Positions 9,535-18,623 are shown, counted from the stretch's first letter. The stretch is 64,000 nucleotides of DNA from CAYMUC01 sp964471865 (GCA_964471865.1 CAYYHU010000003.1:62001-126000), one strand, 5' to 3'. Translations and numbers: made by a program. The notes: generated by a model not told the origin, from the sequence alone.

Positions 9535-10551
9535 TCAGCCGCTGATCAGACCCTGCTCGACGAGGAAGTTACGCGCCACTTCGGAGGCCTCTTGGCCCTC
9601 GATGTCGACGAGGTAGTTCAACTGAGTCATGGTCGGGTTGTCGAGAGGAGCGAACATCGCCTCGGCGATGGTCTCGAACGCGTCCGGAGCCTGCTCGTAC
9701 AGGTCGTTGCGCATCGTGATCGACACGTTGTAGAGGATCATGATGCCGGGATCGTCGACGAGGTTCAGGCCGAGTCCGGCGATGCGGCCATCAGTGGTGA
9801 AGACCTCACCGAAGTCGCAGTTACCGTCGCGGGTCTCGGTGTAGATGATGCCCGTATCGAGGATCTTGACCTGGCTGTCGGGGACCTCGTATCCAGTCGC
9901 CGTCTCGAACAGGATCAGACCGTCAGGACGGTCGGGGAACTCGGACTCCATGCACACCACGGTGTCAGGGTTGGCGGCGAGATAGTCCGCCATCGACTGC
10001 ATCGTGAAGGGCTGACCGTTATCGAGGAGATCGGGGCTCGAAGCAAATCCGTAGGTGTCGTTGAACGGCGAGCGGCCAATCCAGCGGATGTTGTTCTCGG
10101 CGAGATCCTGCTCGGCAGTGAGCCGGGTCAGTTCCTCGGGATCGAAGCTCGGATCGTCGTTTCCGAGGTGCACGCTCCAGCCGGTGCCGTTGTACTCGGC
10201 GTAGGTGTTGATCTGGCCTGACAACAAGGCTTCGCGATTGACCACGGTGCCGCCGAGGTCGACGCGATTCTCCACACTGGCGCCGGCGGCTTCGAAGGCT
10301 GCAACGAGCATTTCGCCCAGGACCAGCTGTTCGGTGAAGTCCTTGGAGCCCACGGAGATGTCGAGACTCGAGAGATCCAACTGCTCGAACAGCGGACCCG
10401 TCGGGGCCGAGGTGGCGCCCGGGGCGGCGGTCGTGGCCGGGGCGGCGGTCGTGTCGCTCGACGAATCGTCGTCGCCGCAAGCGGCGGCAATCAGCGAGAT
10501 CGCAGCGAGGGGTACGGCAAGACGCGTCCAACGTCGGTTGGTCGAAAGCAT
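9535..10551 (-). CDS. Glycine betaine/osmoprotectant ABC transporter substrate-binding lipoprotein (OpuCC/ProX-like)
   Basis: 338 residues. An N-terminal signal (MLSTNRRWTRLAVPLAAISL) leads to a lipobox ending in AAC at about residue 24, followed by a Ser/Thr/Ala/Pro-rich linker. The OpuAC domain starts with DISVGSKDFTEQLVLGEM, a motif typical of choline/betaine/carnitine-binding proteins. The ATG at 10551 has an ideal ribosome-binding site (AAAGGAGC) about 6 nt upstream. It almost certainly serves the permease/ATPase operon at 6343-9017, although it is convergent to it and must have its own promoter. Confidence 0.92.
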   Translation of the reverse strand: MLSTNRRWTRLAVPLAAISLIAAACGDDDSSSDTTAAPATTAAPGATSAPTGPLFEQLDLSSLDISVGSKDFTEQLVLGEMLVAAFEAAGASVENRVDLGGTVVNREALLSGQINTYAEYNGTGWSVHLGNDDPSFDPEELTRLTAEQDLAENNIRWIGRSPFNDTYGFASSPDLLDNGQPFTMQSMADYLAANPDTVVCMESEFPDRPDGLILFETATGYEVPDSQVKILDTGIIYTETRDGNCDFGEVFTTDGRIAGLGLNLVDDPGIMILYNVSITMRNDLYEQAPDAFETIAEAMFAPLDNPTMTQLNYLVDIEGQEASEVARNFLVEQGLISG

Positions 10552-10756
10552 AGATGCTCCTTTGGTTGTGGAAGGTCGACGGCTCTCGCCGGCATGCGCC
10601 TTGTGGCACACCGCCTCGGGGCTCAGGACACATCGGCAGCGCACGTCACTGTGCGCCCACACCGCAGTACACGCTGAGCCGAACCGCTCGACTTGGACCC
10701 CTCTACCCTAACCAGCCGGTACCTTCGTCTGAACCCACCTGCGCTAAAAATGCGTT

Positions 10757-11827
10757 ATGCCTGCCGAGTCGATGTCGCACACCCGATCTCGGCGGGCTCG
10801 ACCGTGGATCCTCGACGACACCGTGCCGAGACGCGGTGATCACTATCCCGCCGATGGCGCCATGTTCGAGAAGTGGTTCGGAACCGAGATGGCCGCCCGG
10901 CGCTACCTCGCCGCCGTGCGCTGGCGTCACGGTCTGGAGTGTCCACGGTGCGGTTCTCCCCGGTTCGGCGCCAACGGAACATCGGCGGAGCCCCGATGGT
11001 GGTGTGGCGACTGCCGGCGGGCCGTGACCGTCACTAGTGGGACCTTGCTCGACCATCACCGGCTTCCACTCACCACGATCCTGCAGGTCGCGTGGTGGTG
11101 GGCGCACGAACCGGTGGGATTCTCCACGCGAGCGCTCACAGGGTGGTTGGGGGTTCACGAGAACTCGGCTGGACGTTTGGCTCAGACCCTTCGCGTTGCC
11201 ATGAGGGGGCCGCATCCACCCCTTCGGGGACTGGTCGAGATCGACGATGTCGCCGTAGGAATCCATGAACCCGTAGGTCGGAGCTCGTTGCGAACCCAGC
11301 GGATCCGGGTGCTCCTCGCCGTTGGATGCCCCGGTCAGCAACGGATCGGGTCGATTCGCCTCGCCAAGGTCTCATCGGTGTCAGCCGTGACGGTCGGACG
11401 CTTTCTTCGCCGCCAAGTCGCCCCGGGATCCGTTGTCGTCACCGATCGATCACGCAGCATGGCGGGAGCTCTCATCACCTCCCCCTACAGCCACCGTCCC
11501 GACGGCCTCGGCCTGACCGATCCGTGGACCCATCGACCGTTGGTCAGATGCCACTCCGTGGCTGAGCGACTCAATAGTTGGCTGAGCGAGATCCATGGTG
11601 GAGCGGTCGACCACCGACATCTTCCCCTTTACCTCGACGAGTTCTCCTTTCGATTCAACCGTCGCCATACCCGCGACCGAGGTCGCGTCTGGTTCGACCT
11701 CGTGGAGCGCCTCCTTCACACCCCTGTCGAACACCGTCGACCCGGGCCCCGAGTCCATCCCAAAAAGCCGACCAGGCTGCCTGGTGCTGTCCACGTCCTG
11801 GCACCGATCACCCGGCCGACGATGTGA
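10757..11827 (+). CDS. IS1595-family (ISXO2-like) transposase
   Basis: 356 residues. A zinc ribbon comes first (about residues 60-92: CPRCGSPRF ... WWCGDCRRAV). The ISXO2-like DDE region follows: GLVEIDDVAVG supplies the first Asp, VVTDRSRS the second, and HSVAERLNSWL the HxxxE. The family hallmark YLDEFSFRFNRRH is near the C-terminus. The usual D-E-T after the first acidic residue is D-D-V here, so activity is uncertain. I could not find matching terminal inverted repeats or a target duplication in the flanks, so element ends are not defined. The leftward neighbour at its 3' end is a frameshifted gene. Confidence 0.88.
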   Translation: MPAESMSHTRSRRARPWILDDTVPRRGDHYPADGAMFEKWFGTEMAARRYLAAVRWRHGLECPRCGSPRFGANGTSAEPRWWCGDCRRAVTVTSGTLLDHHRLPLTTILQVAWWWAHEPVGFSTRALTGWLGVHENSAGRLAQTLRVAMRGPHPPLRGLVEIDDVAVGIHEPVGRSSLRTQRIRVLLAVGCPGQQRIGSIRLAKVSSVSAVTVGRFLRRQVAPGSVVVTDRSRSMAGALITSPYSHRPDGLGLTDPWTHRPLVRCHSVAERLNSWLSEIHGGAVDHRHLPLYLDEFSFRFNRRHTRDRGRVWFDLVERLLHTPVEHRRPGPRVHPKKPTRLPGAVHVLAPITRPTM

Positions 11828-11899
11828 CGACTGGCCTCGACCCCAGTCGAGAGACCGAATCCAAGGACCAGCGCGCTCTGGGTCGCGGTGCACTGAACC

Positions 11900-12381
11900 A
11901 CGAGATTCCCGATCGGTACCGAGATCCATCTCCTGATCACCGATCGCCAAGGCATCAAGATCCCAAGGTGAGCGCCAGTAGCAGTCGAATCCCTGTCCCC
12001 GGCGTGGTTCTCCAGGCCACAGCACGATGATCTCGGTGGTCACCGATCCTGGGGTGGCGCCGACCAACAGGGTGGCCTCATCGGGAACGACGACCTGCGA
12101 CGATCCCACAGCGACGAGGTCGTCGGCATGACCCCACACCCCCTTGGCTCGTCGCGAGCACCCGGAATCACGAACCAGACCTCGTCGGTGGGCCGTGAAC
12201 CACCCCATCGAGTCCTGACATCGAAGCACACGAGAGTCGTGGTCCCTGTTGTCGACGAAACCCCGGTCATGGTCTGAGCCTGAGGAGTTGTCACGATCTC
12301 GGCTCCGGCTCGGCGTAACGACGTGTACATGACGTCGAGCACCGACGACTCCGCGGCATCGGTCCGGTCTGTGTCACTCAT
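11900..12381 (-). pseudogene. Frameshifted hypothetical gene coupled to tag
   Basis: The ATG at 12379-12381 overlaps the tag stop as ATGA, which supports a real gene start. The first frame looks coding to about 12165 (peptide ... TDEVWFVIPGARDEP). After that the coding signature, GC-rich third positions and plausible protein sequence, moves to another frame (DDLVAVGSSQVVVPDEATLL ... EIIVLWPGEP) from about 12150 to about 11960. The switch falls in G/C runs (CCCCACACCCCC on the + strand). A second switch back near 11950 is possible (frame reading VPIGNLVVQCTATQSALVLG). The 3' end is undefined and abuts the transposase gene. No family recognised. A sequencing indel is the main alternative to a true pseudogene. 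Confidence 0.4.
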
Positions 12382-12971
12382 CGAACTCGCGCGCTCAGGA
12401 CGGCTTGGCGTTCGGCCTCACAGACCGAACGAACGTGACACGGTTCGAGATGATCGTTGACAACCCCCATCGCCTGCATGAACGCATAGACCGTCGTCGG
12501 TCCGAGGAATCGGAATCCGCGGGATCGCAACTGCTGAGCGAGCCGCTGAGACTCGGGGGTGGAGGCCGGTACCTCACCGAGATCTCGAGGTGCACCGATC
12601 GCAGCCGGCGCAACCGACCAGACGAGGTCGGCGAGCGTCTCGTCCCGCGCCCACATGTCGAGCAGCGCCTGGGCATTGCCCACGACGGCATCGATCTTGC
12701 CCCGATGCCGGATGATCCCGGGGTCACGGAGCGCCGACTCGATCTCACGGGCGGTGAACCCCACCAGAGCATGCGGATCGAAATCAGAAAACACCGAACG
12801 CAAGCGTTCGCGCTTACGCAAGACCGTCAGCCAGGACAGTCCGCACTGGAACACCTCGAGACAGAGTTTGTCGAACAACCGATGGTCGTCGGTTTCCGCG
12901 CGGCCCCATTCCCCGTCGTGATACGCGACGTAGTCGTCATGTCCTTCACACCATGGGCATCGCGGCGTCAT
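12378..12971 (-). CDS. tag: DNA-3-methyladenine glycosylase I
   Basis: A 197-residue helix-hairpin-helix glycosylase that removes 3-methyladenine from alkylated DNA. The N-terminus RCPWC, then YHDGEWG, FDKLCLEVFQCGLSW and GIIRHRGKIDAV are all Tag landmarks. The zinc site is C near the N-terminus with H and the late C-H-V-R-S-V-C cluster. Usual length for the family. It lies downstream of the PhyH-like gene on the same strand (53 bp gap), and its stop overlaps the start of the following frameshifted gene. Confidence 0.95.
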   Translation of the reverse strand: MTPRCPWCEGHDDYVAYHDGEWGRAETDDHRLFDKLCLEVFQCGLSWLTVLRKRERLRSVFSDFDPHALVGFTAREIESALRDPGIIRHRGKIDAVVGNAQALLDMWARDETLADLVWSVAPAAIGAPRDLGEVPASTPESQRLAQQLRSRGFRFLGPTTVYAFMQAMGVVNDHLEPCHVRSVCEAERQAVLSARVR

Positions 12972-13024
12972 GACGGCGTGTGTAGCACACGTGGTGTGGC
13001 GTCGGCACCGGGCCTCGTCGATGG

Positions 13025-13669
13025 CTACGGCTCCACCTGGGTCACACGCCGATACCGAATGCTCAGAGCCCGCCGGGGTGCAGGTGACGAATTCGGTCCG
13101 GAGCCATGCACCATGGCGGGATCATGAGCCGAGACGTCACCAGGATCCATGACGAGCACGACTCCGGCTTCCTCCCGAGGATGCAACGAGTCGGGGCTGG
13201 TCCACCCGAAGACATTCGGCGGTTCATCAGCGGGCACGAGCGCCTCGAGTGGACCTCGATGGCTTTGGGGAATCATGACGAGCGCACCGTTGTGTCGGGT
13301 GGTGGCGTCGAGAGCGACCCATAACGTCACGGCGTCACAGCCCTTCAGGATCGACCTCCACGGGTGACCGTCTTGATGCCATAACGCCGGCAGCCCCGTG
13401 CGGGCAGCCTTGACCACATACGTAACCCCGAACGATGCGACCTCACCATCCAAGAGTTCGCTTGCCAGCGCGCGCAACGGCGGATGAGAGGCGATCTCTC
13501 GAGCGACGGGATCCCCATCTGGATCGAGAGCTCCCAGACCTTGCGGTGTCAGCGTCCGCGTTGCGAGATCCTCGGACCACGCGTTGCGAGTCTCGGTGTC
13601 GACGAGTCCGCGAACCACCACGTACCCATCACCGAGGTATCGCTCGCGACGCTCCTGGATTCGGGTCAT
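13025..13669 (-). CDS. Phytanoyl-CoA dioxygenase (PhyH) family protein
   Basis: About 214 residues. Fe(II)/2-oxoglutarate oxygenase of the PhyH type: facial triad H-x-D in LWHQDGHPW, a distal His in AMVHGSGPN, and the 2-OG-binding Arg in RRALSIRYRR. The N-terminus YLGDGYVVVRGLVD is the usual family opening. Start placed at the ATG at 13669 because the 85 upstream in-frame residues are low-complexity and would overlap the promoter of the divergent reductase gene. Substrate unknown. Downstream neighbour is tag. Confidence 0.85.
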   Translation of the reverse strand: MTRIQERRERYLGDGYVVVRGLVDTETRNAWSEDLATRTLTPQGLGALDPDGDPVAREIASHPPLRALASELLDGEVASFGVTYVVKAARTGLPALWHQDGHPWRSILKGCDAVTLWVALDATTRHNGALVMIPQSHRGPLEALVPADEPPNVFGWTSPDSLHPREEAGVVLVMDPGDVSAHDPAMVHGSGPNSSPAPRRALSIRYRRVTQVEP

Positions 13670-13763
13670 ACCCTCAGTGTTCCACGCGGGCGATGTCTCC
13701 AGACCCGGCGCCCGCAGTATCGATCGACGAGACTGGGCCTCCATCGAATGACGGGGAGGAACG

Positions 13764-14699
13764 ATGCGAGCGGTTGGCGTGTTGGAGTTCGGAGGGCCCG
13801 AGGCTCTCGTGGTCGTAGAGGTTCCCGAACGGCATGCCGGACCCGGCGAGGTTCGTATCCGCGTGGCGGCCGCCGCAGTGAATCCGACCGACACCATCCA
13901 TCGCTGCGGGCGCCGAGCCGACATGTTGTCGGTCGATCCACCTCCCTACGTCCCGGGAATGGACGTGGCCGGGGTGATCGACGAGACCGGGGAGGGAGTG
14001 ACCCGCTTCTCGATCGGCGACGAGGTCATGGGGATCGTCATCCCGAAAGGCGATCATGGCGGATACCGCGAATCGATCGTGCTGCCCCACGCATCGGTCG
14101 CTCGCATCCCTCGCGGTTCGACTCTGGTCGAGGCATGCACGTTGCCCATGAACGGACTCACAGCCCGATTGTCGCTCGATCTCCTCGGGCTCCAACCCGG
14201 CGCCACCGTCGCGGTCACCGGAGCCGCCGGCGCCTATGGCGGATATTGCGTGCAACTCGCCAAGGCCGATGGGCTCGAGGTGATCGCCGATGCCTCAGCA
14301 ACCGACGCCGATCTCGTCAGGTCGCTCGGTGCCGACCATGTGGTGCCTCGCGGCCCTGAGGTCGCGGCGCGGATCCGCGAGATTGTCTCTGAGGGAGTCG
14401 ACGGACTCGCTGACGGTTCGGTCCAAAACGACGAGATCGTGCCAGCGGTTCGTGATGGTGGCGTGATCACCTCGGTTCGAGGTTGGCAGGGTCTCGTCGA
14501 ACGTGGAATCGAGGTGCGTCCAACCTGGGTGCGTGACTACGTCGAGTCCTGGGAGCATCTCGAAACCCTCGCTCGACTCGTCGAAACCGGCGCCGTGACC
14601 CTGCGCGTCGCGGAGGTCTTCCCCGCTGCTCAAGCAGCCGAATCCCATCGACGCCTCGAAGCCGGAGGCACCAGAGGCCGATTCGTCATCACGTTCTGA
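13764..14699 (+). CDS. Medium-chain quinone oxidoreductase-like (zinc-free MDR) protein
   Basis: 311 residues with a GroES-like N-terminal domain (MRAVGVLEFGGPEAL, later VNPTDTIHR and PGMDVAGVIDETGEGV) and a Rossmann domain (VAVTGAAGAYGGYCVQLA). The Cys ligands of the structural-zinc loop are absent, as in quinone oxidoreductase-like MDRs that use NADPH. Divergent from the PhyH-like gene. Its 3' end overlaps the convergent LOG gene by 11 bp. Confidence 0.88.
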   Translation: MRAVGVLEFGGPEALVVVEVPERHAGPGEVRIRVAAAAVNPTDTIHRCGRRADMLSVDPPPYVPGMDVAGVIDETGEGVTRFSIGDEVMGIVIPKGDHGGYRESIVLPHASVARIPRGSTLVEACTLPMNGLTARLSLDLLGLQPGATVAVTGAAGAYGGYCVQLAKADGLEVIADASATDADLVRSLGADHVVPRGPEVAARIREIVSEGVDGLADGSVQNDEIVPAVRDGGVITSVRGWQGLVERGIEVRPTWVRDYVESWEHLETLARLVETGAVTLRVAEVFPAAQAAESHRRLEAGGTRGRFVITF

Positions 14700-15459
14700 G
14701 CGCGGCGGGCTCACCGGCAGCCACTGGCTCGCCGAGCACCTTGAGGGGCCGTAGGCGTCGATGCAACTCGAACCGGTCCACGGCACAACGGCGAAGATGG
14801 GCCATCGCCTCGTCCACCTCGTCGGTGAAGCACACGAGATCCGGATCCGATGGTGAGATCATCCCGCCCTCGACCATCCGTGCGAGATGGGCACGCACGT
14901 CCTTCCACGCATCTCCACCCATCACGATGACGGGGAAGTCATGGATCTTGTCGGTCTGGATCAGTGTCAATGATTCGAACAACTCATCCATCGTTCCGAA
15001 TCCCCCCGGCAACACGATGAAGGCATAGGAGTACTTGACGAGCATGAACTTGCGTACGAAGAAGTAGTCGAAGTCCACGCTGACATCGAGATACGGATTC
15101 GGCTCCTGCTCATGGGGAAGCGTGATGTTGCATCCCACACTCAAGGCTCCGACGTCGCGCGCTCCTCGATTCGCCGCCTCCATGATGCCCGGACCTCCAC
15201 CGGTGACGATCGTGAAGCCGAGCTGCCCTGCGGCCGCCGCGACATGACGTGCCAACTCGTAGTCCGGATGATCTGGTGACGTCCGGGCTGAACCAAAGAC
15301 CGTCACGCAGGGCCCAATGAAATGCAGACTCCGAAAGCCCTTGACCATCTCGCGCCCGACACGGGTCACGGTTCGCAGCTCGCGCAGCCGGGTGCGCGGC
15401 CCCTCGAGTTCGAGTCGTTCATCGGTCCGAGCCCCTCGGGGCGGTCGCGTCACTGCCAT
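14689..15459 (-). CDS. LOG family protein (TIGR00730)
   Basis: 256 residues with the Rossmann-like LOG fold: VTVFGSAR, VTGGGPGIMEAANRGA, and the signature PGGFGTMDELFE. Characterised members are nucleoside-5'-monophosphate phosphoribohydrolases that release free cytokinin-type bases; in most bacteria the physiological substrate is not known. An N-terminal extension of about 45 charged residues precedes the core. Convergent 11-bp overlap with the reductase gene. Confidence 0.92.
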   Translation of the reverse strand: MAVTRPPRGARTDERLELEGPRTRLRELRTVTRVGREMVKGFRSLHFIGPCVTVFGSARTSPDHPDYELARHVAAAAGQLGFTIVTGGGPGIMEAANRGARDVGALSVGCNITLPHEQEPNPYLDVSVDFDYFFVRKFMLVKYSYAFIVLPGGFGTMDELFESLTLIQTDKIHDFPVIVMGGDAWKDVRAHLARMVEGGMISPSDPDLVCFTDEVDEAMAHLRRCAVDRFELHRRLRPLKVLGEPVAAGEPAALRT

Positions 15460-15588
15460 GCCCCCACCCTAGGAAACCTGATTGGGCAGCGATGAGACGC
15501 CGCGTCGTCAGAGCAGTCTCAGGATGGGTTTCCAGAGAGCCAGCGTGGTGTCCTGGTGTCGACCTGAGAGCGATCCGTCGAGATCGTC

Positions 15589-16824
15589 TCAGGCGAGCCG
15601 GCGCAGTCCGTGAGCTCGCCGCAGGGCCACGACGGCACACACCAGACCCGCAGCGCCGAAGACGCACAACGTGGGGCGGGGTCCGATGAACGAGGCCAGG
15701 ACACCGGCGACTAATCCTCCCAAAGGCAAGAGGCCGGCGTTGACCAAGGCGTTGAGTGCCATGACCCGCCCCATCCGAGCGAGCGGAGTGAGTTCCTGGA
15801 TCAGGCTCTGATTGAGATTCAGATAGAGCCCCCCGTTGAGCCCCCAGACGAACAACAACACCTGAAGAACGAGGAAACTTGGGGCCAGTCCCTGCAGGAT
15901 CTGGTCGGTGGTCGCCACGACCATGAAACCCATGAAGATGAGACCTCGCCTGCGAAGGCGGCTCCGGTAGCGAATCAAGACCAGCGATGTCGTCACCATG
16001 CCGAGACCGACGAGGGCGAAGAGGCGAGCGGCATCATCGGCGCTTTGTCCGAAATGATCTCGGGCGATGCGCGGCAACAACGTGAACGAGCCGCCGCCGA
16101 GTAATCCGCCTCCGACACACAACAATGCGAACAGGGCGCGCAACTCGGGATGGTGCCAGATGAAGCCCAGGGCTTCAGCGATATCGGTCCGCACGCTCGG
16201 TCGCCGCTCGACGACCTCATGAGGCGGGATGACGAGCCGGCTCGCCGTGAAGAGCCCCACAGCGAAACATCCAGCCTGGGTGGCGAACGCCCAGCCGACG
16301 CCATGGGAATCGATCACACCACCGACCAACAATGGGCCGGCGATCATGGCGATGTTGGCACCCACGGTCATCACGACCACGGCATGCATCACGTTGGCCG
16401 GTCCCACGAGCACCGGCACGAGAGCCGATCGAACGGGCAGAGCGAACGCGACGACACATCCGAACGAGACCGCCACGATCACCGCGACCCCGAGGCTCAT
16501 GACCCCGGTCCACACCAGAACCGCGGCCACCGACAAGACGGCGGTTCCCAGGGCTTGGGTCGACATCATGATGCGGCGACGATCGTGACGGTCGATCATG
16601 GCTCCGGCGGTCAACACGAAGGCGCACACCGGAGCACCGAGCGCGAACACGATCAGGCCACTCGCCCAGGTGGGTGATCCCAAGACGTCTTCGACGAGCC
16701 AGATGAACGCGAAGCGATCCGCCGATACCACGAGTCCGAGGACTGCGGCATTGAGCCAGAGCCACCAGAACCCCGTTCCGCGCAGCGAACTCTGCGATGT
16801 CGGCGCGATGACGGTCTCCCCCAC
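15589..16824 (-). CDS. MFS transporter (EntS-like exporter family)
   Basis: 411 residues with about 12 hydrophobic helices. The cytoplasmic loop after TM2 reads AMIDRHDRRRIMM, the motif A variant found in the EntS/MFS_3 group of exporters. GTG start at 16824. Substrate cannot be told from sequence. The gap upstream (16825-17029) should hold its promoter and that of the small zinc-ribbon gene. Confidence 0.88.
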   Translation of the reverse strand: MGETVIAPTSQSSLRGTGFWWLWLNAAVLGLVVSADRFAFIWLVEDVLGSPTWASGLIVFALGAPVCAFVLTAGAMIDRHDRRRIMMSTQALGTAVLSVAAVLVWTGVMSLGVAVIVAVSFGCVVAFALPVRSALVPVLVGPANVMHAVVVMTVGANIAMIAGPLLVGGVIDSHGVGWAFATQAGCFAVGLFTASRLVIPPHEVVERRPSVRTDIAEALGFIWHHPELRALFALLCVGGGLLGGGSFTLLPRIARDHFGQSADDAARLFALVGLGMVTTSLVLIRYRSRLRRRGLIFMGFMVVATTDQILQGLAPSFLVLQVLLFVWGLNGGLYLNLNQSLIQELTPLARMGRVMALNALVNAGLLPLGGLVAGVLASFIGPRPTLCVFGAAGLVCAVVALRRAHGLRRLA

Positions 16825-17029
16825 GTCGACGCAGCGTAGAGGATTCCGTTCGTCTGTCGTTCATCGATCGTTTGCCTGGCGTACATCTGGCAGTGCTGGG
16901 TGACCGCACCTGATGAGGGGACTCGCTCGATACCGAGATGATGCCGGATGATCACGTTGGTGAATCTCGACGCGCCGGATCATCAGCGACGAACCGGACG
17001 CGTTCAGCGAGATGTGACAGGCTCCGGGC

Positions 17030-17191
17030 ATGGCTGCACAGTGCTCCCCCGGGGATCCCCACGCGACACCGACGACACCGTCGACGTGTATGTCCTGTGG
17101 CTCGGATCAGGCCACGCGTTGGAGCACCCCTGAGGGCATGGCGATGTTGTGCCGGGACTGTGCCGTACTCCACGGGCTCGGCTGCCCGTAG
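17030..17191 (+). CDS. Small zinc-ribbon protein, 53 aa
   Basis: A short frame from the ATG at 17030 to TAG at 17189-17191. Its two CxxC knuckles (C20-M-S-C23 and C41-R-D-C44) are 17 residues apart, which is zinc-ribbon geometry. It continues AVLHGLGCP to the stop. It stops 7 bp before the convergent PNPOx-like gene ends, so the gap has no other occupant. The ribosome-binding site is weak (ACAGG about 12 nt upstream); the ATG at 17090 would lose the first Cys. Role unknown. Coding status rests on the cysteine pattern. Confidence 0.5.
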   Translation: MAAQCSPGDPHATPTTPSTCMSCGSDQATRWSTPEGMAMLCRDCAVLHGLGCP

Positions 17192-17197
17192 GGAACC

Positions 17198-17704
17198 TCA
17201 GTCCGCGAGGCCCGACGCGATGGCCTGATTCGTGGCATCGCGGAACTTGACGACATCGAAGCCCACCACGAGTTGCGCCGGGGTCTCGATGATCACCCGA
17301 TGAGGCGAATCGAGAAACTTCTTGAACGCCTGACGGTATTGATCCTCAGGGTTCTCATCTGCGCGCGACAACGCCGAGTAGAACCACTCCTTGAGGGTGT
17401 CGAAACCCTCGTCGCCTGGAGCATGCACCGCGGAATCACCCTTGAACGTGGCGGTGCGGCCACCGGTGTTGATGACGATTCCGGACTGGGGGCGCTTTCG
17501 AAGCGCCGGAACTCGCTTACGGCGCTCGGCACACGTCGTCCAGAACGTTCCGTCTTTGTAGACGTAGGCCACGACGACACCGACGGGATGGCCCTGTGAG
17601 GTCGTCCAGTTGAAGACGCACTCACCCACGGTTCCGATGAGCGACGCGAGCTCCTCATCGCTGAGCTGCATGCCGGCCAGGTCTTCATAATCGAAATCAG
17701 ACAT
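17198..17704 (-). CDS. Pyridoxamine 5'-phosphate oxidase-like (split-barrel flavin/F420) protein
   Basis: 168 residues. The split beta-barrel pattern is visible: CVFNWTTSQGHPVGVVVAYVYKDG, then FWTTCAERRKRVPALRKRP with the basic residues that bind a flavin or deazaflavin phosphate, and RTATFKGDSAVH. Actinobacterial relatives use FMN, F420 or heme; the sequence alone does not decide. Length is usual. Confidence 0.8.
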   Translation of the reverse strand: MSDFDYEDLAGMQLSDEELASLIGTVGECVFNWTTSQGHPVGVVVAYVYKDGTFWTTCAERRKRVPALRKRPQSGIVINTGGRTATFKGDSAVHAPGDEGFDTLKEWFYSALSRADENPEDQYRQAFKKFLDSPHRVIIETPAQLVVGFDVVKFRDATNQAIASGLAD

Positions 17705-17786
17705 CGTTCCCCCTCAGTTGTCGTGCCCTTCCAGCATCGCCGATCGCATCTACAACGAGCGTGGCGGAACGCCATGCCGTCGGCGG

Positions 17787-18572
17787 TCAGAAGAAGGCGG
17801 CACCCCCATCAACGGAGATGTTGGCCCCAGTGATCCCCGCACCGGCGTGAGACGCGAGGTGAACCGCCATCGCTGCGAGTTCCTCCACGGTGACGCATCG
17901 ACCAAGAGCCGTATCGGCCGTGTAGTGCTCCACTAGTCCCTCCACACCACCGACCCCAAGGGCTTTGCCCGCCTTTTCGTAGACCATGTCGGTGAGAACG
18001 AGACCCGGGCAGATCGAATTCACGGTAATGCCATGGCGACCCACCTCACGGGCCACCGACTTCACGAACCCGTTGATCGCATGCTTGTTCGCGGTGTAGC
18101 CAGCGACATTGGGCTTGCCGTGCTTTCCCTCGATCGAACTGATGGCGATGATTCGTCCCCAACCCCCTGGAACCATCGTCTTGAGGGCCCGCCGCGTCGC
18201 CCAGAAGGTGTGATTCAGGTTCAGGTCGAGCTCGTACTGCCACTCTTCGTCGGGCATCTCGATGATCGGGGCCGACTGCCCGGTCCCGCCCGCGTTGGCG
18301 ACCATGATGTCGATGCTGCCGTAGTGCTCGACGGTGAAGTCGACGAGACCTTCGACCACCTCCCGTTCAGCTGCACTTCCCGGATAGAACAGGAGGCGGT
18401 CACCGGCATCGAGCTCACTGAGCATCGCATGCCCCTTGTCGGCCGTTCGGCCGTTGACCACTACGCAAGCACCCTCGGCAAGAAACGCCTCAGCGATGCC
18501 GCGTCCGATGCTGCGAGTTCCTGCAGTGATCGCAGCGACCCGTCCGGCGAGTCGCCCCTCGTTGTTTTTCAT
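17787..18572 (-). CDS. SDR family NAD(P)-dependent oxidoreductase
   Basis: 261 residues. TAGTRSIGRG cofactor loop, VANAGGTG, catalytic Ser in IIAISSIEG and Y-T-A-N-K (Y-x3-K), then the usual ISVDGGAAFF end. Last gene of the leftward operon that starts at the sulfonate-type binding protein (23204). It presumably oxidises or reduces a hydroxyl/keto intermediate released by that locus. Classical 3-oxoacyl-ACP-reductase-like length. Confidence 0.88.
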   Translation of the reverse strand: MKNNEGRLAGRVAAITAGTRSIGRGIAEAFLAEGACVVVNGRTADKGHAMLSELDAGDRLLFYPGSAAEREVVEGLVDFTVEHYGSIDIMVANAGGTGQSAPIIEMPDEEWQYELDLNLNHTFWATRRALKTMVPGGWGRIIAISSIEGKHGKPNVAGYTANKHAINGFVKSVAREVGRHGITVNSICPGLVLTDMVYEKAGKALGVGGVEGLVEHYTADTALGRCVTVEELAAMAVHLASHAGAGITGANISVDGGAAFF

Positions 18573-18623
18573 TGTCGGTCCTTTGGTCGGACGAAGGCGG
18601 AAAGTGACTGAGGCCGAATGGGG

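Noticed and set aside
11836..11851. CTCGAC-N4-GTCGAG hairpin after the transposase
   Set aside because: Short 6-bp arms without a T-run; such repeats are frequent in this GC-rich sequence, so I do not call a terminator or element end.
11450..12229. 259-codon leftward frame running through the transposase
   Set aside because: Only the part from about 12150 to 11960 looks coding, and it is better explained as the frameshifted gene downstream of tag. The rest is antisense to the transposase.
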